Assembly (NCBI GenBank): GCA_030450335.1
Contig: JAKDIS010000031.1
Location: 1-24,126 of the forward strand
Length of the DNA: 24,126 nucleotides
Origin: Corynebacterium sp.
GTDB taxonomy: Bacteria; Actinomycetota; Actinomycetes; Mycobacteriales; Mycobacteriaceae
Direction: 5' to 3'
Every line of letters begins with the position of its first letter. Positions within the stretch are counted from its first letter, which is position 1. The notes beneath the pieces were generated by a model that searched no databases, was not told the DNA's origin, and saw nothing but the letters and a program-made list of their open reading frames with translations. Shown one piece after another: positions 15,056-23,066 of the stretch. Both the position numbers and the translations under genes were made by a program.

Positions 15056-15739
15056 CTAGCCGGCGATCACCACGTCCAGCGTGCGCGGACCGTGCACACC
15101 CTGCACACGGATCAGCTCGATGTCCACGGTCGCGCTCGGTCCGGAGACCATCGTGACCGGGTGGTCGTCGAACCCCTCGCTGACCAGCCTGGTGATCGCC
15201 TCGGGGACGATCTCCACGATGTCGGCCACCTTGACCACCACGACGTGGTGGTCGGGGACCAGGGTCGTCGCGCGGCGTCCGGACTCCGGGCCGACCAGCA
15301 TGATCGTGCCGGTGTCCGCCACGCTCACCGCCGAGGACGTCACCACGGCGGACACGTCGTTCATCTCGTCGAGTCCCACCGGGGCCTCGGTGGAGTCGTC
15401 GAGGATCTCGGCGTCCAGGGTGGACACCCAGTCGTGGTCGAGGGCGGCGGGCACCATGACACGGTGGTCGGCGGTGTTCTCGCCGGCCTTGTCCAGGAAG
15501 TGGCGGACGGCCCCGGCGATCTCCCCGGACGTGCCGTCGCAGCGCGTCACGGTGGCGTCGTAGTCCTCGAGCCGGTCGACCAGCAGGTCGACGAGGCCGG
15601 CAGCATCCAGCGTCCCCGTCCTGCGGTAGGCACGCGGCACGTCCACCGTCCCGGCACTGTCCTGCCCGTCGCGGAGCCCCAGCGAGGAGCGCACACGGGC
15701 CAGCACCTCGGTACGGGCGTCATTGCGTGAATCAGTCAC
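15056..15739 (-). CDS. lutC: LutC, LUD-domain subunit of L-lactate oxidation complex
   Basis: The 227-residue product is a LUD (lactate utilisation) domain protein. LutABC oxidises L-lactate to pyruvate in bacteria that use it as carbon source; LutC is a required partner without Fe-S cysteines. The domain is recognised from the TSSAVSVADTGTIMLVG segment and the following RRATTLVPDHHVVVVKVADIVEI stretch near 150-185, ending in GPRTLDVVIAG. GTG at 15739 overlaps the lutB stop (GTGA) and is preceded by AAGGAG at eight bases, so an earlier start running into lutB is rejected. Third and last gene of the minus-strand lutABC operon. Confidence 0.9.
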   Translation of the reverse strand: MTDSRNDARTEVLARVRSSLGLRDGQDSAGTVDVPRAYRRTGTLDAAGLVDLLVDRLEDYDATVTRCDGTSGEIAGAVRHFLDKAGENTADHRVMVPAALDHDWVSTLDAEILDDSTEAPVGLDEMNDVSAVVTSSAVSVADTGTIMLVGPESGRRATTLVPDHHVVVVKVADIVEIVPEAITRLVSEGFDDHPVTMVSGPSATVDIELIRVQGVHGPRTLDVVIAG

Positions 15740-17244
15740 CGGTCGGTCTCCTTCTGTTCCTTCTCGTGCTTGCGGAACCAGCTGCGGAAGGACTCCGCCG
15801 GTGGTTGGGGGATGTCGCGCGAGCTGGTCCACATCCCGGCGACACCGGGCAGCGAGGTCATCCCGGACGACGGGGTGACCTTGTGCACCAGCGGCAGTGC
15901 GCGCTCGGCCAGGCCCATGCGTCGGCCGTCGCTCATCAGCCACTTCGCGCCGTCCAACGCCGCGTCCAGCTGCGTGGACGGCACCGGTCCGCCGTGGTTG
16001 ACCTCCTGGTCCTCGTTGCGCAGACGCGTGAGCATCTCCGGGATGTTGATCTTCACCGGGCAGGCGTCGTAGCAGGAGCCGCACAGCGAGGACGCGTAGG
16101 GCAACGAGCCGTTCGCGGACTCGTCCACCCCGGTGAGCAAAGGAGTGAGGATCGCACCGATGGGGCCCGGGTACACCGATCCGTAGGCGTGGCCGCCGGC
16201 GCGTTCGTACACCGGGCACACGTTCATGCAGGCAGAGCACCGGATGCAGTGCAGGGCCTGCCGCCCGTTCTCGTCGGCCAGCGCCCGGGTCCGCCCGTTG
16301 TCCAGCAGGATCACGTGGGCGTTCTGCGGGCCGTCGCCCGGGGTCACGCCCGTCCAGAAGGAGCTGTAGGGGTTCATCCGCTCACCGGTGGAGGAGCGCG
16401 GCAGCAGCTGCATGAACACCTCCAGGTCCTGGAAGGACGGCAGCAGCTTCTCGATGCCCATCACCGTGATCAGCGTCTCCGGCAGGGTCACGCACATGCG
16501 CCCGTTGCCCTCGGACTCGACCACGGACAGGGTGCCGGTCTCGGCGATGCCGAAGTTGGCGCCCGAGATCGCCACCTTGGTCTCCATGAACTTGCGGCGT
16601 AGGTGACGCCGGCTCGCCTCGGCGAGGTGCTCGGGGTTGTTGTCGAGGTCGGGGTCGACGTCCTCCATGCCGTTGAGGAAGATGCGGCGGATCTCGTCGC
16701 GGTTGCGGTGGATCGCCGGGACCAGGATGTGGCTGGGTTTGTCGCCGCCGAGCTGCACGATCAGTTCGGCGAGGTCGGTCTCGAAGGCCTTGACGCCGCG
16801 CGGTTCAAGGTACTCGTTGAGCCCGATCTCCTGGGTCGCCATGGACTTGACCTTGATCACCTCGCGCACGCCGTCCTCGGTGAGCGGGGCGTTCTCCTTG
16901 ATGAGGCCCTCGACGATGCGGTTGGCCTCCTCGGCGTCGCGTGCCCAGTGGACGTGGCCGCCGCGCGCGGTGAACGCCTCCTCGAACTGCTGGAGCAGCT
17001 CGGGCAGACGCGACATCACGTCCTGCTTGACGGCGGAGCCGGCGTCGCGCAGCGCCTGCCAGTCCGGCATCTCGTCCACCCGGGCGGCCCGCTTGCCACG
17101 GATCGTCTGGGTGGCGTGCTGCAGGTTGCCGCGCATCTGCACGTTGCCGAGCTCGTGCTCGGCGACCTCGGGGAAGGGGTGGGTCTCCAGCAGGTTGCCG
17201 TGGCCGGGGACGGTGGGCATGCCCAGTACGGTGTGTGAACTCAT
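15736..17244 (-). CDS. lutB: LutB, Fe-S subunit of L-lactate oxidation complex
   Basis: The 502-residue cytoplasmic protein combines a LUD-type N-terminal part (SGANFGIAETGTLSVVESEGN at about 227-247) with a ferredoxin-like domain. Cysteines C333, C336, C339 and C343 (CIRCSACMNVCP) plus C388, C391 and C395 (CGSCYDACP) are the ligands expected for two 4Fe-4S clusters. These would pass electrons from lactate oxidation towards the respiratory chain. ATG at 17242-17244 overlaps the lutA stop as ATGA and has GGAGG eight bases upstream. Length is normal for the family, and the order lutA-lutB-lutC is the standard one. Confidence 0.93.
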   Translation of the reverse strand: MSSHTVLGMPTVPGHGNLLETHPFPEVAEHELGNVQMRGNLQHATQTIRGKRAARVDEMPDWQALRDAGSAVKQDVMSRLPELLQQFEEAFTARGGHVHWARDAEEANRIVEGLIKENAPLTEDGVREVIKVKSMATQEIGLNEYLEPRGVKAFETDLAELIVQLGGDKPSHILVPAIHRNRDEIRRIFLNGMEDVDPDLDNNPEHLAEASRRHLRRKFMETKVAISGANFGIAETGTLSVVESEGNGRMCVTLPETLITVMGIEKLLPSFQDLEVFMQLLPRSSTGERMNPYSSFWTGVTPGDGPQNAHVILLDNGRTRALADENGRQALHCIRCSACMNVCPVYERAGGHAYGSVYPGPIGAILTPLLTGVDESANGSLPYASSLCGSCYDACPVKINIPEMLTRLRNEDQEVNHGGPVPSTQLDAALDGAKWLMSDGRRMGLAERALPLVHKVTPSSGMTSLPGVAGMWTSSRDIPQPPAESFRSWFRKHEKEQKETDR

Positions 17245-18065
17245 CGCAGCTCACCTCCGGTGACCGTGGCGCCCTGGTCCTCCAGCAGCAGCGGGTTCTC
17301 CCTGGTGGACGCCAGGATCCGCGCCAGGTGCACCGCGGAGGGGACGCGTCCCTCGCCGGGCACGAGGCGTCCGGTGCGCGACAGCCCGCCGCCGATGTGC
17401 ATCAGGCAGGACACGTCGCCGCCGGTGCACACCGAGGCGCCGGTGGAGATGACCGCCTCGACCTTGTCGCCGAGCATCGCGCCGGAGACCTGCGGGTTCT
17501 TCACGGAGAAGGTGCCGCCGAAACCGCAGCAGATGTCCTCGTTGCCGATGGTGCGCAGCTCCAGGCCGTCCACGGAGGCCAGTAGGTCGCGCTGCCGGTC
17601 GCCGAGGCGCAGCAGGCGCATGCCGTGGCAGGACGGGTGGTAGGCCACCGTGTGCGGGAACCAGCTGCCGAGCTGCGCGGAGGCGTCGGTGACGCCCTCG
17701 ACGTCGGTGAGGAACTGGCACAGTTCGTAGGTGCGCTCGGCGATGCCGGTGGCGCGGGACGCCAGGTCGGCGTCGCCGTTGTAGTCGGCGATCATCGGGT
17801 GCTGGTGGCCGAGCGAGGCCACGCAGGAGCCGCTGGGGGCGATGGCGTAGTCCCAGTCGGCGTCCTCGAAGGCACGCACGTGGTTGCGGACCACCGGGTA
17901 GGCGTCGGTGAACTTGCCGGAGTTGATGTGCATCTGGCCGCAGCAGGCCTGACGCTCCGGGAACACCACCCGGTGCCCCAGCCGTTCCAGGATGTCGACG
18001 GTCGCCTTCGCCACCTCGGGATACATGGCGTCGACGATGCATGTCGCGAACAACGCGATCTTCAT
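17241..18065 (-). CDS. lutA: LutA, CCG-domain subunit of L-lactate oxidation complex
   Basis: The 274-residue product has two cysteine-rich CCG domains like those of heterodisulfide reductase and glycolate oxidase GlcF subunits. Visible ligands are C9, C41-C42-G (ACCGQMH), C81, C146 (YHPSCHG) and C179-C180-G (ICCGFGG); they may hold an Fe-S centre. ATG at 18065 gives the family N-terminus MKIALFATCIVDAMYP and is preceded by AGGGA at eight bases. It is the first gene of the operon. The 175-base upstream gap holds no clear promoter hexamers, only a repeated CTTGAGA on the minus strand spaced by about 28 bases. No GntR or LldR-type regulator gene adjoins it. Confidence 0.92.
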   Translation of the reverse strand: MKIALFATCIVDAMYPEVAKATVDILERLGHRVVFPERQACCGQMHINSGKFTDAYPVVRNHVRAFEDADWDYAIAPSGSCVASLGHQHPMIADYNGDADLASRATGIAERTYELCQFLTDVEGVTDASAQLGSWFPHTVAYHPSCHGMRLLRLGDRQRDLLASVDGLELRTIGNEDICCGFGGTFSVKNPQVSGAMLGDKVEAVISTGASVCTGGDVSCLMHIGGGLSRTGRLVPGEGRVPSAVHLARILASTRENPLLLEDQGATVTGGELR

Positions 18066-18240
18066 GGGAGTCGTCCCTCGTCTCAAGTCGTGGAGCACAG
18101 CAGCTCTTCTCAAGCTCGACTGGTGCTTCTGCCTGGGACGACCGGGGTGAGCGCACGCGCGGTAGTCAGCCGACGTGGGGATCGCGGACCTCCGGACCGT
18201 CCTGTGCCTCCACAGTAGTTCCCGGGGGAGGGACGGGGGA

Positions 18241-18966
18241 CTACACCTGGTCGGGGCGGACCTCGATCGTCGAGCCCTGCGGCAGGGCCTCGAGCATGCG
18301 GATCCTCGCCAGGACGGGGTTCTGCTCCAGCACCTTCGCGCTGGCCAGACGCGCGCGGGTGGTCTTGACCTCGTTGCGGGCGCGCTCCAGGTCATTCTCG
18401 GCGAGGACCTTGGACACCACGGCCTCCTGCAGTGCCGAGGAGTACTCGGCGGGCAGGCTGACGTCCTTGAGCAGGACGGAGTCGACGGCCACGCCGACGG
18501 ACGCGGCGGTGTCGCCGAGGGCGTCCTGCACGGGCGACAGGTCGATGCGCGAGCCGGCGAAGTCCTCCAGCGGCAGGGTGGCGACGAGTTCACGCAGCGC
18601 GATCTGGGCGGCGAGGTAGATCTCCTCGTCGGGGCCCTGCGCGGCGGAGACGTAGGTGACCGGGTCCACGGTGTGCACCGACATCGCCAGGGTGAGGGTC
18701 ACCGGAAGGGCGTCGGACGTGGGGACGGTCTGCGGGTGCACGGTGATCAGCCGGCGACGGCGGTCGACCTGGCGGAAACGGTCGCCGGGACGCGCGACGG
18801 CCCGGGCGTCCAACCGCTCGATGCGTCCTTCCCGCTGCCGCAGGACGGCGTGGCCCGGCAGGGCGACGGGCGAGCGCAGCGTGCACGGCTGCCACCCCGT
18901 GGCGTTGGAGAGGGGCATGTAGAAGGACGCGCCGGACGTGTTCCGGCGGGAGCGGAGGAAACCCAT
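18241..18966 (-). CDS. SPFH/band-7 (stomatin-like) domain protein
   Basis: The 241-residue product contains an SPFH domain from about 40 to 200. Recognisable parts are the VPTSDALPVTLTLAMSVH strand region (81-98), IALRELVATLPLEDFAG (122-138) and VAVDSVLLKDVSLPAEY (159-175), followed by a charged helix (180-212) and a short C-terminal ALPQGSTIEV. SPFH proteins organise membrane microdomains or assemble as rings. This one lacks the N-terminal membrane hairpin of stomatins, so it may be soluble or peripherally attached. ATG at 18966 is the best start although its ribosome-binding site is weak. It lies 175 bases upstream of lutA on the same strand; whether they share transcripts is unclear. Confidence 0.8.
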   Translation of the reverse strand: MGFLRSRRNTSGASFYMPLSNATGWQPCTLRSPVALPGHAVLRQREGRIERLDARAVARPGDRFRQVDRRRRLITVHPQTVPTSDALPVTLTLAMSVHTVDPVTYVSAAQGPDEEIYLAAQIALRELVATLPLEDFAGSRIDLSPVQDALGDTAASVGVAVDSVLLKDVSLPAEYSSALQEAVVSKVLAENDLERARNEVKTTRARLASAKVLEQNPVLARIRMLEALPQGSTIEVRPDQV

Positions 18967-19045
18967 GTGATCACCGTGGTTGTCGAGGAAAGTTGGAGGG
19001 GTTGCCGCCGGGCGGGTCCGGCGGGGGCGGGGCACCGGGGCGTCC

Positions 19046-19074
19046 CCCGCACCCTGGATCAAGCAGGGTGCGGG
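19046..19074 (-). terminator. Strong hairpin between tRNA-like segment and SPFH gene
   Basis: Perfect 11-bp stem CCCGCACCCTG (19046-19056) / CAGGGTGCGGG (19064-19074) with a seven-base loop. On the minus strand it lies downstream of the tRNA-like segment and 80 bases upstream of the SPFH start. It may therefore end a short minus-strand transcript or act in the SPFH leader. No U-tract follows on either strand. Confidence 0.45.
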
Positions 19075-19131
19075 ATCGGGCCGGGCCGCAGGCTCCTGCC
19101 GAAAGTGTTCCGCGCGACGGCAACCCATTCA

Positions 19132-19208
19132 AGGAGTGTGGGGACTCGAACCCCCGCCTGGTCAGGCGTTACCGTAGCGGTCCGCACCAGTTCAATCGGG
19201 AACACCCC
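19132..19208 (-). other. tRNA-like segment, apparently not a functional tRNA
   Basis: Minus-strand reading shows a T-arm-like GGGGGTTCGAGTCCCC (19155-19140) flanked by sequences that can form a seven-base acceptor-like stem: GGGGTGT (19208-19202) with ACACTCC (19139-19133), one G-U pair. The total length of about 76 nt fits a tRNA. However, only four of the five T-stem pairs form in register, and I cannot fold a five-base anticodon stem with a seven-base loop. It may be a decayed tRNA gene, a leftover 3' tRNA fragment or coincidence. Confidence 0.3.
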
Positions 19209-19460
19209 GGAAGACCGGAAGCGCCCAGCAACCACGGTGCGGTGCTGAAGCCAGCCTAGCGCGGACGGTTGGCGATTGCAGGGGATTACGCTGCCGCCTG
19301 AATGATTCGCCGGCGGTGTGGGTGTGGAGGCGACCATGCGCCTGCGCTCCTGCTCACCTGTAGTTTGTAGAGGGGAATGCCGTGAAATTTTTGAGGTGAA
19401 GCACTGTTGTTCGGTAGTTCGTCGAGACCGGAACGTACGTATGTAACAGGACAGGTCACT

Positions 19461-19898
19461 GTGTGGCTACGTCGTGTCACGGGCGTCGCCGCGGTCGTCA
19501 CCGCGGTGCTGACGCTAGCCATGTACCCGTCGATGCCAACCACCGTCCCGACGCATTTCAATGGGCTGGGACAGGCCGACGATTGGGGACCGAAGTACTC
19601 GCTCCTGATCATGGCCGGGGTGTTGCTGCTCCTGGTGGGAGCGCTTGACTGGTTGTCGCGGCGTCCCCGGCTGTTCAATTATCCGAGGGAGGTGACCGAG
19701 GCTAACGCACAGTCGCTCTACCGCATCGGCGAACAGATGATGGTGTGGACGAACCTCGGATGTACCGGGATCTTCGCGAGCCTTGTACTCTCCGTCGTGG
19801 CCGGGGTGAACGCAACCTTGTTGATCGTGCCCTGGCTCGCTGTATTGCTCGGGGCCGTCGCTGTCGGGATCGCGAGGATGATCAAGGTCGGTGGCTGA
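19461..19898 (+). CDS. DUF1648-type small membrane protein
   Basis: The 145-residue product has an N-terminal membrane segment followed by PTTVPTHFNGLGQADDWGPK (about 27-46), the signature of DUF1648, a domain also found in SdpI-type immunity proteins. Three further hydrophobic segments follow at about 48-65, 95-112 and 115-135. A role in envelope or signal-protein resistance is possible for this family but unproven here. The start is uncertain: GTG at 19461 directly precedes the first membrane segment; a TTG at 19407 behind GAGGTG would add 18 polar residues. The gene is less GC-rich than its neighbours. It converges on the RDD gene, with a strong hairpin between them. Confidence 0.75.
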   Translation: MWLRRVTGVAAVVTAVLTLAMYPSMPTTVPTHFNGLGQADDWGPKYSLLIMAGVLLLLVGALDWLSRRPRLFNYPREVTEANAQSLYRIGEQMMVWTNLGCTGIFASLVLSVVAGVNATLLIVPWLAVLLGAVAVGIARMIKVGG

Positions 19899-19922
19899 CC
19901 TGCGGTGGCGGATGAACGCATC

Positions 19923-19980
19923 AGACCCCCGGCATATTGTTGGTTGCCCAAGGGGAGAACCATCAATATGCCGGGGGTCT
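19923..19980. terminator. Bidirectional terminator between DUF1648 and RDD genes
   Basis: Perfect 17-bp arms at 19923-19939 (AGACCCCCGGCATATTG) and 19964-19980. The stem is extended inward past one mismatch by a GGTT/AACC pairing. It lies 25 bases after the plus-strand stop and 50 bases from the minus-strand stop, as expected for a shared terminator. The short TCTT following the stem on the plus strand is the only T-rich trace. Confidence 0.8.
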
Positions 19981-20029
19981 TGAGGAAGTGATCGGGCCGT
20001 GAGGTCCGGACACCGAGTATCCCGGGGTA

Positions 20030-20563
20030 CTACGAGGTGCGGATCACGCTGAGGCCGCCGAACTTGTCGAACCAGGAGCGCTTCTCCGGGTCGTTGGAGA
20101 TCTTGACGCCGATGAAGATCGCGAGGCCGAGGTAGACGAAGAATCCGATGAAGGGGATGATCTGTGCGGCGTACCAGGAGTTACGCTTCAGGGAGGAGAC
20201 GGCGTCCGGGTTCGAGCCGGCGGCGGTGACGACCTTCATACCCAGCAGTCGCTTGCCCGGGGTGGCGCCCCACGCGACCTCGCTGCCGACACGGGCGATG
20301 AACCAGACGATCAGGGAGATCAGACTCGACGTGAACATCGGGCCAGGCTCGAGTGAGGCAGTTTCGATGCCCAGCAGAGAGGTGATTGCAGTCGCGATGA
20401 TTCCGATGATGACGCCGTCGATCAGCGTCGCGCCCAGCCGGCGGCCGGCGCCGGGGCGCGGGTTCGGCACCAGGTTGTTGGGGTCCTGGCCGTAGGGGTC
20501 GTTGTTGTAGGACCCGTAGGACGGGACGCCGTCGTAGGGGTTGGGGTTCGGGTTGTTCGTCAT
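20030..20563 (-). CDS. RDD-family membrane protein
   Basis: The 177-residue product starts with an Asn/Pro/Tyr/Gly-rich cytoplasmic tail (1-39), then an RDD domain. Family positions are R41/R42 and D49 in RRLGATLIDG, GATPGKRLLGMKVV (99-112), and D166 in SWFDKFGG. Three to four membrane segments are visible, at about 47-67, 80-94 and 133-153. RDD proteins are small membrane proteins of mostly unknown role; some affect ion transport or stress tolerance. ATG at 20563 is the only good start, with AAGGA 12 bases upstream. It lies downstream of metE on the same strand but is separated by a terminator hairpin, so it is probably transcribed separately. Confidence 0.87.
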   Translation of the reverse strand: MTNNPNPNPYDGVPSYGSYNNDPYGQDPNNLVPNPRPGAGRRLGATLIDGVIIGIIATAITSLLGIETASLEPGPMFTSSLISLIVWFIARVGSEVAWGATPGKRLLGMKVVTAAGSNPDAVSSLKRNSWYAAQIIPFIGFFVYLGLAIFIGVKISNDPEKRSWFDKFGGLSVIRTS

Positions 20564-20629
20564 GGGACCGTCGTGTCCTTCACGTGTCGTGGGGGAGGTT
20601 GGGGAAGCCGAGGATGTCTACAGCATAAG

Positions 20630-20674
20630 GCAGCAACCCCGGGGGTCGGGATGACCAACCTCCGAGGTTGCTGC
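20630..20674 (-). terminator. Terminator hairpin downstream of metE (AGCAACCCC family)
   Basis: Bases 20630-20649 pair with 20655-20674, forming a 20-bp stem with two mismatches and one G-U pair and a five-base loop. On the minus strand it begins 40 bases after the metE stop. GCAGCAACCCCGG and GAGGTTGCTGC match the stems at 13966 and 14957. Confidence 0.7.
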
Positions 20675-20714
20675 GTTGCAGCGCTCAGACGGTGCTGCTG
20701 TGGTGCGGCGGTGC

Positions 20715-23066
20715 TTAGGCGTTGACGCTGGCGCGGGCCTTCTCGGCCGCGGCGACGAGCACCTTGATCGAGGCGGTGGTCTCGTCCCAGCCGCGGGTCT
20801 TCAGACCGCAGTCGGGGTTGACCCACAGCTGGCGGGCCGGGACGGCCTCCAGTGCCTCGGCCAGCAGCGTGTCGACCTCGCCCTGGTCGGGGACACGCGG
20901 GGAGTGGATGTCCCACACGCCCGGGCCCACGCCCAGCTCGAAGCCGGAGTCGCGCAGTGCGTGCAGCACACGCATGCCGTTACGCGAGGCCTCGATGGAG
21001 GTCACGTCGGCGTCCAGGTCACCCACGGTGCCGATGAGCTCGTTGAACTCGGAGTAGCACATGTGGGTGTGGATCTGGGTGGCGTCCTGCGCACCGGCGG
21101 TGGCCAGGCGGAAGGAGCCCACGGCCCAGGCCAGGTAGGCGGGCTGCTGGGAGGCACGCAGCGGCAGCAGCTCGCGGATGGCGGGCTCGTCGACCTGGAT
21201 GATCTTCGCGCCGGCATCGGCGAGGTCGGAGATCTCGTCGCGCAGGGCCAGGGCGACCTGGTCGGCGGTGGCGCCGAGCGGCTGGTCGTCGCGGACGAAG
21301 GACCAGGCGAGCATGGTGACCGGGCCGGTGAGCATGCCCTTGACCGGCTTGTCGGTGAAGGACTGTGCGACCTTGAACCAGTCGACGGTCATGGGCTCCG
21401 GGCGGGTCACGTCGCCGAAGAGGATCGGCGGGCGCACGCAACGCGAACCGTAGGACTGGACCCACGCCAGGTCGGTGGAGTGGTAGCCCTCGAGCTGCTC
21501 GGAGAAGTACTGGACCATGTCGTTGCGCTCGGGCTCGCCGTGGACGAGCACGTCGAGGCCGAGGGCCTCCTGGCGGTCGACGACGTCCTTGATCTCGTTG
21601 ACCATGGCCTCGTGGTACTGCTCGGGCGTGAAGTCACCCTTGCGCAGCTTGGCGCGGGCCTGGCGGATCTCGGTGGTCTGCGGGAAGGAGCCGATGGTGG
21701 TCGTCGGCAGCGGCGGCAGGCCGAGCTCCTTGTCCTGCACCTCGCGGCGCTGGTCGAAGGGGTTGCGGCTGCGGTCGGCGTCGGTGACGGCGTCGGTGCG
21801 GGTGCGCAGCGCGCTGTTGCGGGTGCGCTCGGAGGCGCGGCGGGACGCCACGGCCTTCTCCGCCTCGGCGACGGCGGCCTTGTCGTCCTCGGTCTCGGTG
21901 CCGTTGAGCAGGCGGGACAGGACGGCGACCTCGGCGACCTTCTCGGCGCCGAAGGCGAGCCAGCTGCGCAGCTCGGAGTCGTCGTCGAGGCTGGTCTCCT
22001 GGGCGAGGGAGTAGGGGACGTGCAGCAGGGAGGAGCTGGTGGACACGCCGACCGGGCCGCGTGCGGCGAGGGCCTTGAGGGTGTCCAGGGCGCGGGCCAG
22101 GTCGGTGCGCCAGATGTTGCGTCCGTCGACGACGCCGGCGAGGATCTCCTCGTCGCCGGTCCAGGACGGAAGCAGGTCGGCGTCGGCGACGTTGGTGTCG
22201 TCGGCCTGACGCTCGTCGGTGCGTCCAGTCACGAGGTCGACGCCGAAGGCGGCGATGCCGATGCCGGAGAGGGTCTTGACGGCCAGGTCGCCGTCACCGA
22301 AGTAGGTCTGGACCAGCAGGTTGGTCTCGCCGGCGGCGGCCACGAGCTTCTCGTAGCCGGCGCGGGTGCGGGCCAGGAGGTCGGCCTTGCGGGCGTCGTC
22401 CTTGTCCACGTCGGTGACCAGGTAGGGCTCGTCGAACTGGACCCAGGTGGCACCGCGGTCCGCCAGGCGCGGCAGCAGGCGGGCGTAGGCCTCGAAGATC
22501 TCCTCGAGGTGGGCCAGGGCGTCCGAACCGTCGGTGGTGCGGGCGAGCGCCAGGTAGGTCAGCGGGCCGATGATGACCGGACGCGCGACGGTGCCGCGGG
22601 TGACCTGGTCGCCGAGGTCGGCGAGCAGGGCGGCGTCGTCGAGACGGAACTCGGTGTCGGCGGCGAGCTCCGGGACGATGTAGTGGTAGTTGGTGTCGAA
22701 CCACTTGGTCATCGCGCTGGCGGGCAGGCCGGCGGTGCCGCGGGCGGCGGTGAAGAGCCGGTCGATGTAGGCGGGGAGTCCGTCGTTGCCGTGGTCGTCG
22801 ATGTCGGCGACGCGGGTCGGCAGGGCGCCGAGGAGGGCGGAGGTGTCCAACATCGAGTCGTAGAAGCTACGGCCGATGGTGGGCACGGAGTCGAGGCCGG
22901 CCTGGGTGAGGTTGTCGGCCTGCTGGTTGACCAGCTGGGTGGCGACGGTGGCCAGGTTGCGTCCGGTGGACGCGTCCTTCCAGTAGGTCTCGAGGGCCTT
23001 CTTCAGCTCGCGCTTCGGGCCGATGCGCGGAACCCCGGCGACGGTGGCGTTGATCTGTGCGGTCAC
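20715..23066 (-). CDS. metE: Cobalamin-independent methionine synthase
   Basis: The 783-residue enzyme (5-methyltetrahydropteroyltriglutamate-homocysteine methyltransferase) transfers a methyl group to homocysteine, the last step of methionine synthesis. The N-terminal half begins with the family signature VPRIGPKRELKKALE (12-26). The catalytic C-terminal half has TTIGSFPQT and the zinc ligands H668, C670 (HTHMCYSEF), E692 and C753 (NPDCGLKTRGW). Length is slightly above the usual 745-765, mainly through acidic and alanine-rich linker sequence in the middle. GTG at 23066 is supported by AAGGA six bases upstream. Regulation is suggested by a McbR-like site at 23340-23355 and a 260-base structured leader. 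It is followed by a terminator hairpin. Confidence 0.97.
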   Translation of the reverse strand: MTAQINATVAGVPRIGPKRELKKALETYWKDASTGRNLATVATQLVNQQADNLTQAGLDSVPTIGRSFYDSMLDTSALLGALPTRVADIDDHGNDGLPAYIDRLFTAARGTAGLPASAMTKWFDTNYHYIVPELAADTEFRLDDAALLADLGDQVTRGTVARPVIIGPLTYLALARTTDGSDALAHLEEIFEAYARLLPRLADRGATWVQFDEPYLVTDVDKDDARKADLLARTRAGYEKLVAAAGETNLLVQTYFGDGDLAVKTLSGIGIAAFGVDLVTGRTDERQADDTNVADADLLPSWTGDEEILAGVVDGRNIWRTDLARALDTLKALAARGPVGVSTSSSLLHVPYSLAQETSLDDDSELRSWLAFGAEKVAEVAVLSRLLNGTETEDDKAAVAEAEKAVASRRASERTRNSALRTRTDAVTDADRSRNPFDQRREVQDKELGLPPLPTTTIGSFPQTTEIRQARAKLRKGDFTPEQYHEAMVNEIKDVVDRQEALGLDVLVHGEPERNDMVQYFSEQLEGYHSTDLAWVQSYGSRCVRPPILFGDVTRPEPMTVDWFKVAQSFTDKPVKGMLTGPVTMLAWSFVRDDQPLGATADQVALALRDEISDLADAGAKIIQVDEPAIRELLPLRASQQPAYLAWAVGSFRLATAGAQDATQIHTHMCYSEFNELIGTVGDLDADVTSIEASRNGMRVLHALRDSGFELGVGPGVWDIHSPRVPDQGEVDTLLAEALEAVPARQLWVNPDCGLKTRGWDETTASIKVLVAAAEKARASVNA

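Larger units (their letters stand above)
18967..19460. other. Gene-poor stretch of 494 bases
   Basis: I see no convincing protein gene here; overlapping open frames have no family resemblance or ribosome-binding site. It holds a strong hairpin (19046-19074), a tRNA-like segment (19132-19208) and AT-richer DNA from about 19350, probably carrying the promoter for the next plus-strand gene. TAGTTT at 19365-19370 and TTGAGG at 19391-19396 are possible but unconvincing hexamers. Confidence 0.5.

Noticed and set aside
15740..16240. A long open frame that extends lutC upstream through lutB
   Set aside because: The upstream part is an out-of-frame reading of lutB; the GTG overlapping the lutB stop with AAGGAG upstream is the real start.
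19132..19208. A functional tRNA gene
   Set aside because: Only the T-arm and acceptor-like parts are convincing; no standard anticodon stem-loop can be drawn, so I list it only as tRNA-like.
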